A model generated the notes under the pieces. It was not told the DNA's origin. It ran no database searches and saw only the letters and a program-made list of their open reading frames with translations. A stretch of 64,000 nt of DNA, taken from the NCBI RefSeq assembly GCF_032452875.1, contig NC_083870.1:4898001-4962000 (forward strand), given 5' to 3'. Shown here piece after piece: positions 1 to 10,757 of the stretch; position 1 is the stretch's first letter; every line of letters begins with the position of its first letter. This stretch comes from Bos javanicus. Its lineage: Eukaryota > Chordata > Mammalia > Artiodactyla > Bovidae. The position numbers and the translations under genes are program-made.

Positions 1-130
1 GATTTAGTCTCCATTTCTGGCTCAGAGACACAGTGATCCTGATTATTTAATTATTGACATACTGAAAGTTTTAATAAGGCAGTAGATCCTCACTTCACTG
101 GGTGGGAGCTAGGAAACGTGGCCTTTTTAA

Positions 131-347
131 GTGTTTGTTTAGTCTCCAAATTATGTCCGACTCTTTGCTACCCTATGGGCTGTAGCCCATCAGGCTCTTC
201 TGTCCATGGGGATTTTTCAGGCAAGAATACTGGAGTGGGTTGCCATTTCCTTCTCCAAGGGACCCGCCCAACACAAGGATCAAGCCCACATCTCCTACGT
301 CTTCTGCATTGCAGGCAGGTTCTTTACCACTGAGCTATTGGGGAAGT
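131..347 (-). mobile_element. Bov-tA SINE
   Basis: Read on the minus strand, this begins with the tRNA-Glu-derived head (GGTTCTTTACCACTGAGC seen here as its plus-strand form) and runs into the BovB-derived body ending in the TCCGACTCTTTGC core. It is a ruminant-specific non-autonomous retroposon. Several substitutions in the head make it a moderately old copy. I saw no clean target-site duplication. Confidence 0.85.
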
Positions 348-724
348 GTGGAAAACCGATCAAAGCCTGGGCCACATTTGTGTGGCCACAGCAACAAAAG
401 GGCTGCTATGTGGACCTATGATATAATTCAGACAAAATTCTGAGATTTTATCTAAAGATTCTTCCCTAACATTTACTTTCCCCAACATTTGGGCAGTAGT
501 ATGGCCACTCTATTACCCTTCTCAGGGAAGGGACAATGTGGAGAGAACAAAGAGTCAAAATGTGAGCCTCCCAGCTTCTCTAGATAGTATTGTGCCAATT
601 TGATGGTAGGTAAAATTCCTCAATGAGAAAGGTTTTTCAACATTAAGAATCAGGATTTTGGCATAATGTTAGGTATAGACTCCTAATTAGTCTCCTGCTT
701 CCACTCCTTCTAGGAAAGGGGCTA
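348..724. other. Unassigned intergenic sequence
   Basis: No coding frame with family resemblance and no repeat I recognise. Composition is ordinary and AT-leaning. Confidence 0.5.
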
Positions 725-736
725 TACACTCTTCCT

Positions 737-1006
737 GCTGCTGCTAGGTCGCTTCAGTCGTGTACGACTCTGTGTGACCCCATAGACGGCAGCCCACCAG
801 GCTCCCCCGTCCCTGGGATTCTCCAGGCAAGAACACTGGAGTGGGTTGCCATTTCCTTCTCCAATGTATGAAAGTGAAAAGTGAAAGGGAAGTCGCTCAG
901 TCGTGTCTGACGCTCAGTGACCCCATGGACTGCAGCCTACCAGGCTCCTCCGTCCATGGGATTTTCTAGGCAAGAGTGCTGGAGTGGGGTGCCATTGCCT
1001 TCTCCT
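737..1006 (-). mobile_element. Bov-A2 SINE with 12-bp TSD
   Basis: Two BovA monomers joined by the linker AAAGTGAAAAGTGAAA, starting with the GCTGCTGCT trinucleotide tail. It is flanked by the exact 12-bp direct repeat TACACTCTTCCT at 725-736 and 1007-1018, which marks an LINE-mobilised insertion. The dimer is complete from tail to the CTTCTCC end. Confidence 0.95.
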
Positions 1007-1018
1007 TACACTCTTCCT

Positions 1019-1861
1019 AGAGTAGGTCAAAGAGTTTTTGTCTCCAGTGGAGGAGGAGTAGAGTAAAAAGGCAGTCGATGGTCACACGGGTTCTGCACAG
1101 TGTCCTCTATTATCATAGGATCCTTGGGCATGAGTAGGTAGAAAATACAAACCCAGGTCCTTAAGAGGGGAATCTCAGAGCAAAGAAAACTGTACTTCCC
1201 TTTCCAGCATGTAGCCGGGGAAGGCTGTGTAAAGGATGTAGAAGTCTGAGGCCAGAATTTTGTTACAGCAGAAGAGCAACAAAGATTGAGAAGCACCTAG
1301 GAGATGGGTCTTGCAAAGTGGTGGGATTCAAAACACACTGTTCTCCCAATATGGCACCATGGGCTATTGAATATTTCAAACTGACAGATTTGAGAAATGG
1401 CATGTGCAGCAAGAAGTTTCTGACCTTCTTATATGTTATAAAACAGTCATATGAGATGTGTCTGTCCTATATTTAGAAGAAAGGAGCATTCTTGTCTCTG
1501 AAGAAGAAGAAACGGAGAGCGGAATCTGAAAGTACAGGACTTGCTAAGATTATTACCGTTAGCTCAATTTCATCCTATCACATCTTTCTGTGACTTTCCA
1601 CTCTTCATTAAATCTAGCAAAAAATCATTCAGATTTAAACTGGTTTTCAAGTCTTCATTTCCTTATGAAGCCTCCTGTCATGTGAAACTTATATTAAGTA
1701 TGTTTATGTGATTTTCTCCTTTGGTTTATCTCTTTAGTCTTTGTTGGTCTAATTTTCAGATCCAGCCAAGGACCCTAAGAGGGTCAAGGAAACATCTTTA
1801 TTCCAGTACAAAGTTATCCATTACAGTATGATGTGAGGAAAACAGTACAGAAATCTTTTCC
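1019..1861. other. Unassigned intergenic sequence
   Basis: I see no gene and no repeat I can name. An 89-codon minus-strand open frame at 1027-1296 has no family features and looks like chance. Confidence 0.5.
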
Positions 1862-1912
1862 CCCAAGCTTTATTATGGTACAATTGACATATAACATTGT
1901 ATAAGTTTGAGG

Positions 1913-2073
1913 GCAAAAGAAGACGGGGCAACAGAGGAAGAGATGATTGGCTGGCATCACTGATTCAATGGACATGAGGTTGAGCAGACTCCAGGATGTA
2001 GTGAAGGACAGGAAAGCCTGGTGTGCTGCAGTTCATGGGGTCACAAAGAGTCTGCTACAACTTAGCCACTGAG
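1913..2073 (+). mobile_element. BovB 3' fragment
   Basis: Sense-strand BovB 3' end, containing diverged versions of the GATGGACAGGGAGGCCTGG and TGCTGCAGTTCATGGGGTC core. It is short, 5'-truncated and diverged, and it sits inside the L1M fragment. Confidence 0.8.
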
Positions 2074-2225
2074 AAATAATAATTGTGTAAATTTAAGGTA
2101 TAAATGACTCAATGATTTGATATATGTATGTGTTTTGAAAAGACTACCACAATAATGCCAGTTAACATATCTATCACTTCCTATAGTTACACATTTTGTG
2201 TGTGTGTGTGTTGGTACATACTTTT

Positions 2226-2398
2226 AAGGGTTTCTCAGATGGCGCTAGTCTGCCAATGCAGGACACTTGGGTTCAATCCCTCGTAAGATCCCCTGGAGGA
2301 CAGCATGGAAACATACTCCAGTATCCTTCCCTAGAGAATTCCATGAACAGAGGAGCCTGGCAGTCTACAGTCCATGGGGTAGCAAGGAGTTGGACAGG
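2226..2398 (+). mobile_element. Bov-tA SINE, truncated at its 3' end
   Basis: The tRNA-like head (TTTCTCAGATGGCGCTAGTC, CCAATGCAGG, GGGTTCAATCCC, the last being the B-box) is followed by the BovA body. The element stops at GAGTTGGACAGG and runs straight into BovB sequence with no spacer. Confidence 0.85.
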
Positions 2399-2842
2399 AT
2401 GGTTTTCCCTGTGGTCATGTATGGATGTGAGAGTTGGACTGTGAAGAAGGCTGAACGCTGAAGAATTGATGCTTTTGAACTGTAGTGTTGGAGAAGACTC
2501 TTGAGAGTCCCTTGGACTGCAAGGAAATCCAACCAGTCCATTCTGAAGGAGATCAGCCCTGGGATTTCTTTGGAGGGAATGATGCTGAAGCTGAAGCTCC
2601 AGTACTTTGGCCGCCTCATGCGAAGAGTTGACTCATTGGAAAAGACTCTGATACTGGGAGGGATTGGGGGCAGGAGGAGAAAGGGACGACAGAGGATGAG
2701 ATGGCTGGATGGGGTCACTGACTCGCTGGGCGTGAGTCTGAGTGAACTCCGGGAGTTAGTGATGGACAGGGAGGCCTGGAGTGCTGCGATTCATGGGGTC
2801 GCGAAGAGTCGGACACGACTGAGCGACTGAAATGAAATGAAT
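2399..2842 (+). mobile_element. BovB 3' end
   Basis: Typical 5'-truncated BovB covering the end of the RT C-terminal region and the short 3'UTR, ending in the GACTGAGCGACTGAAATGAA tail repeats. The reading frame at 2501-2830 translates the BovB carboxy-terminal domain. Both strands give open frames, which is usual for this segment. Confidence 0.93.
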
Positions 2843-2970
2843 GAAGCAACTTAGCATGCATTCATTAATGAGTTCTTTTAAAACCTGATTTCTTAGCATC
2901 TTTCAAATATGCAATACAGTATCATTAACTGTTGTCAGCATGCTGTATGTTACGTCCCCAGAACTTATTC

Positions 2971-3287
2971 ATAGATAGTTTTTGAGCTCAGAGGAAGAGC
3001 TTGAGAAATCTGAGAGTAAGCTTGTAAATCTCAAAGGGCACTTGGCATTCCGGAAAAGAGAATTAATGTTGGGTAATCTTGGGATCCTGAGCACACATAT
3101 GAAGGAGTATTGACATGAATTATATCGTATTGGAAGTTACAGAGGAGAGATTATTATGACTAAGTATGACATGTTCTCCCTTGACCTCTGGGCCCATTTC
3201 AAGAATGATATTTAATTTCCTCTCCAACTTTCAAGACATATGTCAAACTTGAGAAGAAAGGAAGAAGAAGAATGTATAGATGGAGTG
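2971..3287. other. Unassigned intergenic sequence
   Basis: No gene or named repeat recognised. Contains a short purine-rich run near 3250-3275. Confidence 0.45.
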
Positions 3288-3745
3288 TTTGTGTTCCCCC
3301 TCCCCATTCATATGTTGCAACTCTGGTCCCCATTAAGATAGTATTAGGAGGTGGGGCCTTTGGGACCAAGTATTTGTTTAGATGAAGTCATGAGGATGGA
3401 ACACTCATGATGGGACTGTGCTTAGTCACTCAGTCATGTCCCACTCTTTGCGACCCCATGGACTGTAGCCCACAAGACTCATCTGTCCATTGAATTCTCC
3501 AGGCCAGGATACTGGAGTGGGTTACCATGCCCTCCTCCAGGGGATCTTCCCAACCCAAGGACTGAACCCAGGTCTTGCATTGCAGGCAGATTCTTTACCA
3601 TCTGAGCCACCAGGACAGCCTCACAATGGGACTAGTGCACTTATAAGAAGAGGAAGGGACACCCAAGTTTCCTATCTATACCAAGTGAGGTCACAGCAAG
3701 AAGGCAGCTGTTTACAAGCCAGGAAGAGAGTTTTCTTGGACTGAA
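3288..3745 (+). mobile_element. MaLR LTR (MST-like), split by a SINE
   Basis: The left part has the MaLR LTR strings ATTCATATGTTGCAACTCTG and GGAGGTGGGGCCTTTGGGA. The right part resumes with GTGCACTTATAAGAAGAGG and the AAGAAGGCAGCTG block. It is a solo LTR remnant of an ancient ERVL-MaLR family. Its 3' third is weak. Confidence 0.7.
3418..3622 (-). mobile_element. Bov-tA SINE inside a MaLR LTR
   Basis: An antisense Bov-tA with a well-kept tRNA-like head (ATTGCAGGCAGATTCTTTAC). Flanks CTCATGATGGGACT and CTCACAATGGGACT form an imperfect 14-bp direct repeat, a likely target-site duplication. Confidence 0.9.
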
Positions 3746-3764
3746 ATTTAAGGGTTTTAATGGA

Positions 3765-3945
3765 GAGCTGTTATTCAATAGGTATAAAGCTTCAGTTACA
3801 TATTAAAAAATATATTCTAGAGATCTACTGTATGTCATTGTACCTATAGTCAGTCAACAATACTGGATTATGCACTTAAAATGTGTTAAGAGGGTGGATT
3901 TCATGTTTAGTGTTCTTACCACAATGATAAAAAAAAAAAAAAGCA
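3765..3945 (+). mobile_element. L1M 3' end with poly(A)
   Basis: Has the L1M 3'UTR strings TTCTAGAGATCTACTGTATG, CAATACTGGATTATGCACTT and GTTCTTACCACAATGATAAA, followed by an A-run at 3930-3942. This is a 5'-truncated old L1 insertion. Confidence 0.7.
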
Positions 3946-5249
3946 AGTCTGGCTGCACGATGTTGAGATACTAACTGCTCCTGCTTTATGATTAAAGCAT
4001 CAATGATGAAAACATATCTAAAATGAGCTTACTTTTTGTTTTCTCTCCTTCCAATCTGATGTTCTGTCTGCCTGACCTTTGTATGTGGCATCACGTGTTA
4101 CCTGAGTGCCATCCTTTGATCTGTTCACCTATATGCCTGAGTTAATAGGTCATGCAGTTCTGTTTATTCTGCTTTTAAAATGTCTCTTGAATCCTCCACT
4201 ACTCGCTGCTATTGTTTTATTTCATACACTCCCACCTCCCTCTGGATCCCAACTGTTCCTGTTTTGTTGGCATTGGAAATTCCTCTCTTCTGGCTCATCA
4301 TGTGCACATCCTGAGTCTTTGTCTGGTGGACAACCCCGCACAGTGCGATTGGGGCCCTTCTGCAGCTTGTAGATATTCTCATCTCACCATTGGCAGAAGT
4401 GCACCTGACTTTAGTGCCCTCCTCTTCTCTGTTTCCTAAGCAGGTATCTCTTCTCCCTTTAGTCTTTCTTAGGTGGCAAATACCTCAAACTTTAGGGGAA
4501 ATATGCCAAATCCTCCAGCGGGTGTCAAGGAAGTCCTCCTCTCACTGGGTTTAACGTGGAAATAAAGTAGTCCCACTTATTCCTTGAGGCTGGTAAGGGT
4601 CAGGCAGCAAGAATTGTGAAATTCTCTCCAAAGAATCACCTCTCTGATCCTCTTTAACTTCAGATTACTTATCACAAAGGGTAGTGTGAGCAATAAAGAG
4701 AGCGTTGTAATGAAAATTAAATCCCTAAGGTAGAAAATGTTCTGCCAGTTATTGCTTGTTGGTTATAAAGAAATATATTGAATACTGCCTAACCATCATA
4801 TTTCTTGGTGTGCAGTGACCAAACAACATCACTGAAATTTGCTTTTTGGCCAGCATATGTCATCATTTTTGTGTTCCAAATTTCAGTCAACCAATAAACA
4901 CATTTTCACTCATTGGTTCATTCATTTACTTATTTAAAATGTTTATTGACCTCTTGGAGCAGTATATCGTTGTTATTGAGAAGTTCACAATGGTATGTAC
5001 CGTTTCATGGGAGTTCAGAGGAGGAAGCAGTCAATTCTTTGTGAAGGAATTTGGAAAGATTTTCGTGAGGGTTTGAAATCCTTGTGCATTTATCTGCAAA
5101 AGAAAACAAACCTCTTTTGATTCTAATTATTGCCGACTTTTCCTTCAAAGCTAATAACACTGAAAGCATAGTCTTAGCTTGCTTATGATCAGTTTATTCT
5201 TTAACTCACTGCAATGAGGTTTCTCTTCCATCTCTCCCATGGAACTAGC
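3946..5249. other. Unassigned intergenic sequence
   Basis: No gene recognised. A short stretch at about 4910-4975 (CATTCATTTACTTATTTAAA) resembles the AT-rich end of an antisense MIR or L2, but it is too short to call. Open frames at 4106-4439 have no family features. Confidence 0.4.
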
Positions 5250-6440
5250 AAAGGTCAGCAGTGTGCTCCTAATCACCAAGTCCAGTGGGCTTTAATCATC
5301 ATCTTCTTACTTGACCTTCCTCTGATGCTTGACACTATTGATTACTCTCTTCTTGAGATTCTTTCCTCCTTTGACTTCCGTGGGGGTTTTTTAATCTCTT
5401 TCTCAGCTTCCCCTCATATTCCTCAGTATTTCTTAGCTTCCTTAGTTGCATCCTTTGTTCTATCCATCCTATAAATGTGGCTGGTGCCCAGGGTCCTGTC
5501 CTCGACCAGCTTTTCCTCTTACTTTATACTTAATCATTTTCATTGCTTCAACTAGCATCTGTATAATAATGTCTCTTATATCTAAATTTTTAGCCCATAT
5601 GTGTCTTATTTCTATATCAGTACAACTAACTAACCTCCTGGGAATTATAATTGGATTTCCTACAAGTATCTTAAAATAAATAGGACTCAACCCTATCTTA
5701 CATGCTCTTCATCTTTATGATCCCTTTTCACTGGATCATACCAGTCATTCAAAACCAACCCTGTGACTCATCCTGGAAACTTTCTGCTCTTTTACTCTAT
5801 ACATCCAGTCCCAAGTCTAACAAATTCTACTCGTTATTCTTTCATCAAATTATTTTTCCCTCCTCACTGCCACTCCCTAAGTTCAGGCTCTCATTATTTC
5901 TTGACTGAAACACAGCTGAATTCCTTACCTCCAGTCCTGTGTTAATCTTGGTTAGAGTAATTGTTCTAAAAACACCAACCTTATCATTCTGATTTATTGC
6001 TAATAACTTCTCAAGGGTTAGTTATTTTTAAGGCAAATTCCCACCTTTTTAATGTATAATGCAAGGGTTTCCCTGAAACAGCCTCTACTTTCTTCTCTAA
6101 TTTTATTTCTTGGTATGCTTCATTCTTGCACAGTGTTTAAAATTCTTTCAATTTGCATTAACTTGTCATGCTGTTTCATGAATAAGCATTTTTGCTCCTG
6201 CTGTCGTGTTTGCTGAGAGTTACTTTTCTCTAACTCTATTTCATCTCTTCAGCCTAGTAAGAAATTATGCCATTTTTTAGACTGTAATTTCAATGACTTC
6301 TCATTTTAGAGTAGTATCTGACCCTCTACCAGGCAGAAATGATCACAGGACTGTTTCTGTCTTTCCTGCTCTACTTCTTTCTATACAGACTTCACTTACA
6401 TCATAAAATAGTTTACATTACTCATGTATGACAGACTAGC
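5250..6440 (+). mobile_element. L2 LINE relic
   Basis: Pyrimidine-rich plus-strand text typical of L2 3' portions: CATCCAGTCCCAAGTCTAAC, AACAAATTCTACTCGTTATT and GTAATTGTTCTAAAAACACC occur in the family's order. No long reading frame survives. L2 is an ancient CR1-like LINE common to mammals. Confidence 0.65.
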
Positions 6441-6445
6441 TCTAT

Positions 6446-6972
6446 CAGTATGGTGGGTAGAATAATGCTCCCCAAAGTTATCCACGTGCCAAGCCCTAGA
6501 ATCTGTGAGTGTGTAACATTACAGGCTACTGGAGAGTTAAAGTTGATATTCAATTGATTTTAAAATAAGGAACATTTTCTGGGTTATCCAAGTGGGTCCA
6601 ATGCAGCCACAGGGGTCCTTAAAAGTAGTGGAAAAGAAGACAGAAAAGATGGAGTCAGAAAAGATGTGATGGTGGAAGCAAAGTTGGAATAATGCTATAT
6701 ATGGTTTAAACGCTTGATTGCTGGCTTCACGAATGGAAGGAGGCCATAAGCCAAGGAACACAGGCAGCCTCTAGAATCTGGGAAAGGCAAGGAAACAGAT
6801 TTTCCCTAAGAATTTCCAGAAGGAATACAGCCCCGCCAACACCTTGGTTTTGAGCCTGGTGAAAACCATTTCAGACTTCTAATCTCCAGAACTCTGAGAT
6901 AATAATTGTGTTGTTTTAAAGCCACTCAGCTTGTGCTAATTTTTTAAAACAGCAATAGAGAACTAATACAAG
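6446..6972 (+). mobile_element. MLT1-type MaLR LTR
   Basis: Runs from GGTGGGTAGAATAATGCTCC through CCATAAGCCAAGGAACACAGG and the CGCCAACACCTTGGTTTTGAGC block to AGAGAACTAATACAA. These are the start, middle and end landmarks of MLT1 LTRs. The length of about 530 bp fits a nearly whole LTR, with some divergence in the 6540-6700 part. Confidence 0.85.
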
Positions 6973-9799
6973 CAGCATGATGCAAGCTCCTTAAAGATAG
7001 TTCCTTTGTGTCTGGGGTCTGGCACACAATTAATATTTAATATTTCTGTATTGAGCAACTAAGCCTAAATCATGGTTACTAAGGGAATTCCAGGAGTTTG
7101 CTTTCCATCTGTGCATGTGCAAAGCTTTGAAGCATAAAACTCCAATTATGTTGCAACTAGTTATAACATAATGGAGTTGTAGGGTATGCTCAAAGCTTTA
7201 GACTTTGCCCTGTAGAAAAGGGGAAAAAATGGAATGTTTAAAATTAAGGCAGAACAGCTTGGTGTGGAGACACTGCATCAGACACAGTCCATCTCTCAAG
7301 TGTATAAGTCTTAACTCTATTTCAGGAGATAAATATGCAGATGGAAAGAAAATGAACATAAGAGAGCATGTAAAAAGAACTTGAACAGTAAAGGGATAAT
7401 TTTATTCTGAGATGATCACAGTAGATATTACAGAGGCACAGGGGACAGGAAGAGGATTGTCACACTGTGTGTGTTTACAGCTTCATTTTGGCCAGGCATG
7501 TAAAGCCAGGGGAGAGGCTTATGCTAGAGACTTACTAGAGGCTTGGATATACAAGTGAACTAATAAATAGTACAGTGAATGGATGGATATAGAAAAAGAA
7601 AGCCAGGTTTACATCATAAGGATGCAGTTCTAGGGGAAAAAAGGAAAAAATACGGAAGTGTACTTAATAAAGCCATTTTAGACACTTGTGCTTGCTTTTT
7701 ACCATGCCTAAATTGTATCAGATGTGAACTTGGGGACAGCAATAAAGAAGTGCCTATATTTTCACTTTGGCTCCTACACCTTTACCAGAATAGTTCTCTC
7801 AAAGAGTGACACACTGTTTTCCAGTTTTTTTCTTCAAATGGCCTTCTTTCAGTCCTCAAGGTATTCAGCTTCTGTGTAGCATGTGATACCAAGCGCTCAC
7901 ACCTCTTCAGTTCTAGCCACCATACCTACTTTTTTATCCCTCTTTTTAGTATCCTCTCACTCCCCACCACTTTCAGCTTAAAATGTTGTATACCTTTGGA
8001 AGCCTTTAGGTATCTGGCAATGTTGGGTTCTTCATTGTGCCTAATGAGGATATCTACATCATTTATATCCCCAAAGAGTTGTGAAGTAAATACGAATTCC
8101 AAGGTGAATGAAGTGGGTAGAAATACAGGGTCTGCCTGTCTCCTTCCTTCAACCAGAGGGTGAAGACTTCCACAAGATTACTGAGTACAATTACAGATGC
8201 CACCTCCTGCATGGTCAGAGGAGAGAAACAAGTGTCTGTGCTGCATTGGGGGAAGCAAAGGAGAGGAGCTCTTGCACTGTGACCCACTCGTGGGAACAAA
8301 GGATCTATAAGTGCTTTTCAGAAAAATCAGATGTATGCTATGGGTGGGGCAAGGCAGGGACCACTGGCTGAAGCCATTTGATTCTGGCTCAGGAAAACTG
8401 CCTGGAAGGTCAATGGAACCTGGAGAGAGGCCTTGAGTGGGGAAGCAGTGGGCAGCTGGAGCAATACAGGACTTTGCCTGTGAAATCAGGACTTGAATTC
8501 TGTAAAAACACTGTTCACTTCGAAGAGCACATCAGAGCAGCGTGCATCAGTGGCTGCAGGAGAAAGGCTGCTTCACACATCTACCAGGACCCAGAAAACC
8601 AAAGTTATATAACCAGTTACACAAGTAAAAAAATGGCCATATCCTCACTACTCTTCTTCTATGCTCATGCCCCATTTTCTAGAAATTAATAACAAAACCT
8701 AAAAGTTGGAGAGGAGATTTTTGGGAGACAGAAAAAATACACCACATTCCCTTCCTTAAAGGAGGTTCTTGAAGAAAGCTTATACAAGGCCCTAGCTGAA
8801 GCCAGGAAAATTGAAGTGTGTGCTGCATATGTATTGGACTGGGTGTTCTGAATTAAGGCTCGGCAACTTGAAGTGACCCTAAAAGTATTAGCTATGTTCA
8901 GTTTAAGTGACTATCAATAATATTACAAAGGGCCAGGAAATTCATGGAGCAGTCAAGGATTTTACCCAAGGGCAAGAGTTAAGCTCATCCTTTGAATAAA
9001 CACACACATACAAACACACAAATGGTGGGAGAAAGCAATTCAGTTACATATGGGACCATCCCACAATTTGTGTCTAATAATTTTTGTTTTGGTTGCAAAA
9101 GTTATCATTATCCTTTAATGATTTTGTAAGTGTCGTTTCTTTTTAAGAAGGAGGCTGGCTTCTAAGACTACAGTCTTTACTTTGTGTAGGTTATACTTAT
9201 AAATACCTAATTAAGAACCATCACAACTTTTGTGTAAATGATGAGGCCACCCCTCCACTCTTCCTCCCTCTCCTCACTTTCTACCATGAGAGTATAGTGT
9301 GAGCTTCCTGCAATCTACAATACCTTGTGCGTCTCACAAAAGTTGGGCTGCTGTAACATTACTGTCTACTTTCTCAGAGCCTGGCACTAGATCACACACT
9401 GGATTCTAGACCAAATCCATCTTTTATTATGAAGAAAACTTAAAAAAAAAGATTATTTAAAAATTTCTTTCAGACCTATTATCTTGTTTAGTTGATTCTG
9501 GTTTTTAAATGTTCAGAAAAATAATCCTCTACTGGACAAATTTCTCCCTTTATTCAGGAAACATAAATATAGCTATCTCTGTTAAACCCTATGTTAAATA
9601 CTGGCTGTGTAATGGTGAAAAAAAATAGACTTATTTCTTATTTTCACCAGGGTCACTGTTAATGAGAGGCTTATATTCAACAAATATGCAAAAAGACTTA
9701 CAAGTTTTAAGTACTAAGAAAAAAAGATCAGAGTCCATAGAAATAATAAGAGGCAACAAATTTTGACCAATATAAAAACCTTATTATAGATAAAATCAG
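6973..9799. other. Unassigned intergenic sequence
   Basis: 2.8 kb without a recognised gene. Open frames at 7579-7809, 8108-8371 and 8378-8689 carry no domain, repeat or bias I can name. A CA-rich patch lies at 9000-9022. Old, unrecognised repeats are possible. Confidence 0.4.
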
Positions 9800-10123
9800 T
9801 TTTAGTTTCTGCAAATGGGATTGTAATTGGTGCAATCACTTCGGAGAGCAGTTTGGCCCCTATATTTCAAGAACTTTAAGAAAATTCTCAGGTGCTTTAA
9901 CCTAATGATTCATTTGTAGAAATTTATCCTGCAAAAGTGATTTGAGATGGAACTAAAGAGCTATGAGCCAGCATATTCATTGCAGCATTATTTAAAGTAA
10001 CGAACGACTGAAAATGACCTAACTTTCTAATAAAAAGAGAATGGTTCCATAAATTAGAGTAAATTCATAAAATAGAAAATCATGAAGTCTTTTACAAAGG
10101 GTAGTTATGAGCTGTTGATAAGT
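9800..10123 (+). mobile_element. L1M ORF2 end / 3'UTR, left half
   Basis: Text such as ATTCATTTGTAGAAATTTAT, TATTCATTGCAGCATTATTT and AATAAAAAGAGAATGGTTCC matches the conserved end of old L1 ORF2 and the start of the 3'UTR. The element is broken at about 10112-10123 (CTGTTGATAAGT) and resumes at about 15167. It is therefore the target of the MULE transposon between these points. Confidence 0.75.
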
Positions 10124-10757
10124 GGACTTTTGGTCTTGCCCAAAATGGTCACTGAGACATTTGGTCCACACCAAAATTTTGTCCTATCAAAAATGTCCAT
10201 AAGTATATTAAGTCCATGTTAAAAAATCCTTGATATTCGATCCTCTTAAAACCTCCACCCTCAGAAAACATCCCTGGGTTCCAATAGCCTATGACATTTA
10301 TTTATGTTTTTGGTTTATAGAATTAATATGTAAAAATACCATCCATCATGTTTTATTGGTCCAATAATTGTGTTATGTCTATATTGCCACTAATAACTCT
10401 TTTGCTTTAGTAACCTAGCTGGTAATCATGTAGGTAGATGGGCTTGGGATCAAACCATGCAGAAAAGCTGGATTTATATTAATTATATTTACCAAGGAAG
10501 ACTCCTACAGTTACAGAAATATACCAAGAATAACTCTAGGATGGACCCTTGTGATCCATGATGTATTAATAGCTTACAGGGCTTTTGATTGGCTATAGCT
10601 GGATTGTTCAATAAGGGTGGAGCTTGAAAGAAGGAGCTTGGTCAAGCTTCTGGGTAAAACAAATGAAAAATACTTTGAGGCAAATTTTCCATAAACTGTC
10701 TTCCTTTATTGGGAGCAGCAAGAAGGGGTCAAGTGATCATAGCTGTCATGAGGGAGA

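Larger units (their letters stand above)
1862..2970 (-). mobile_element. L1M 3'UTR fragment, three insertions inside
   Basis: Three separated pieces (about 1862-1912, 2074-2225 and 2843-2970) read as one antisense old L1 3' end. The pieces carry the typical ACAATTGACATATAACATTG, TTAACATATCTATCACTTCC and TATGCAATACAGTATCATTA strings in the right order. The intervening DNA is ruminant-specific BovB/SINE, so the L1 fragment is older than the ruminant radiation. Confidence 0.75.

Noticed and set aside
2226..2330. tRNA-like sequences with A/B-box text (also in other Bov-tA copies)
   Set aside because: They are the tRNA-derived heads of SINEs, not functional tRNA genes; cloverleaf pairing is lost.
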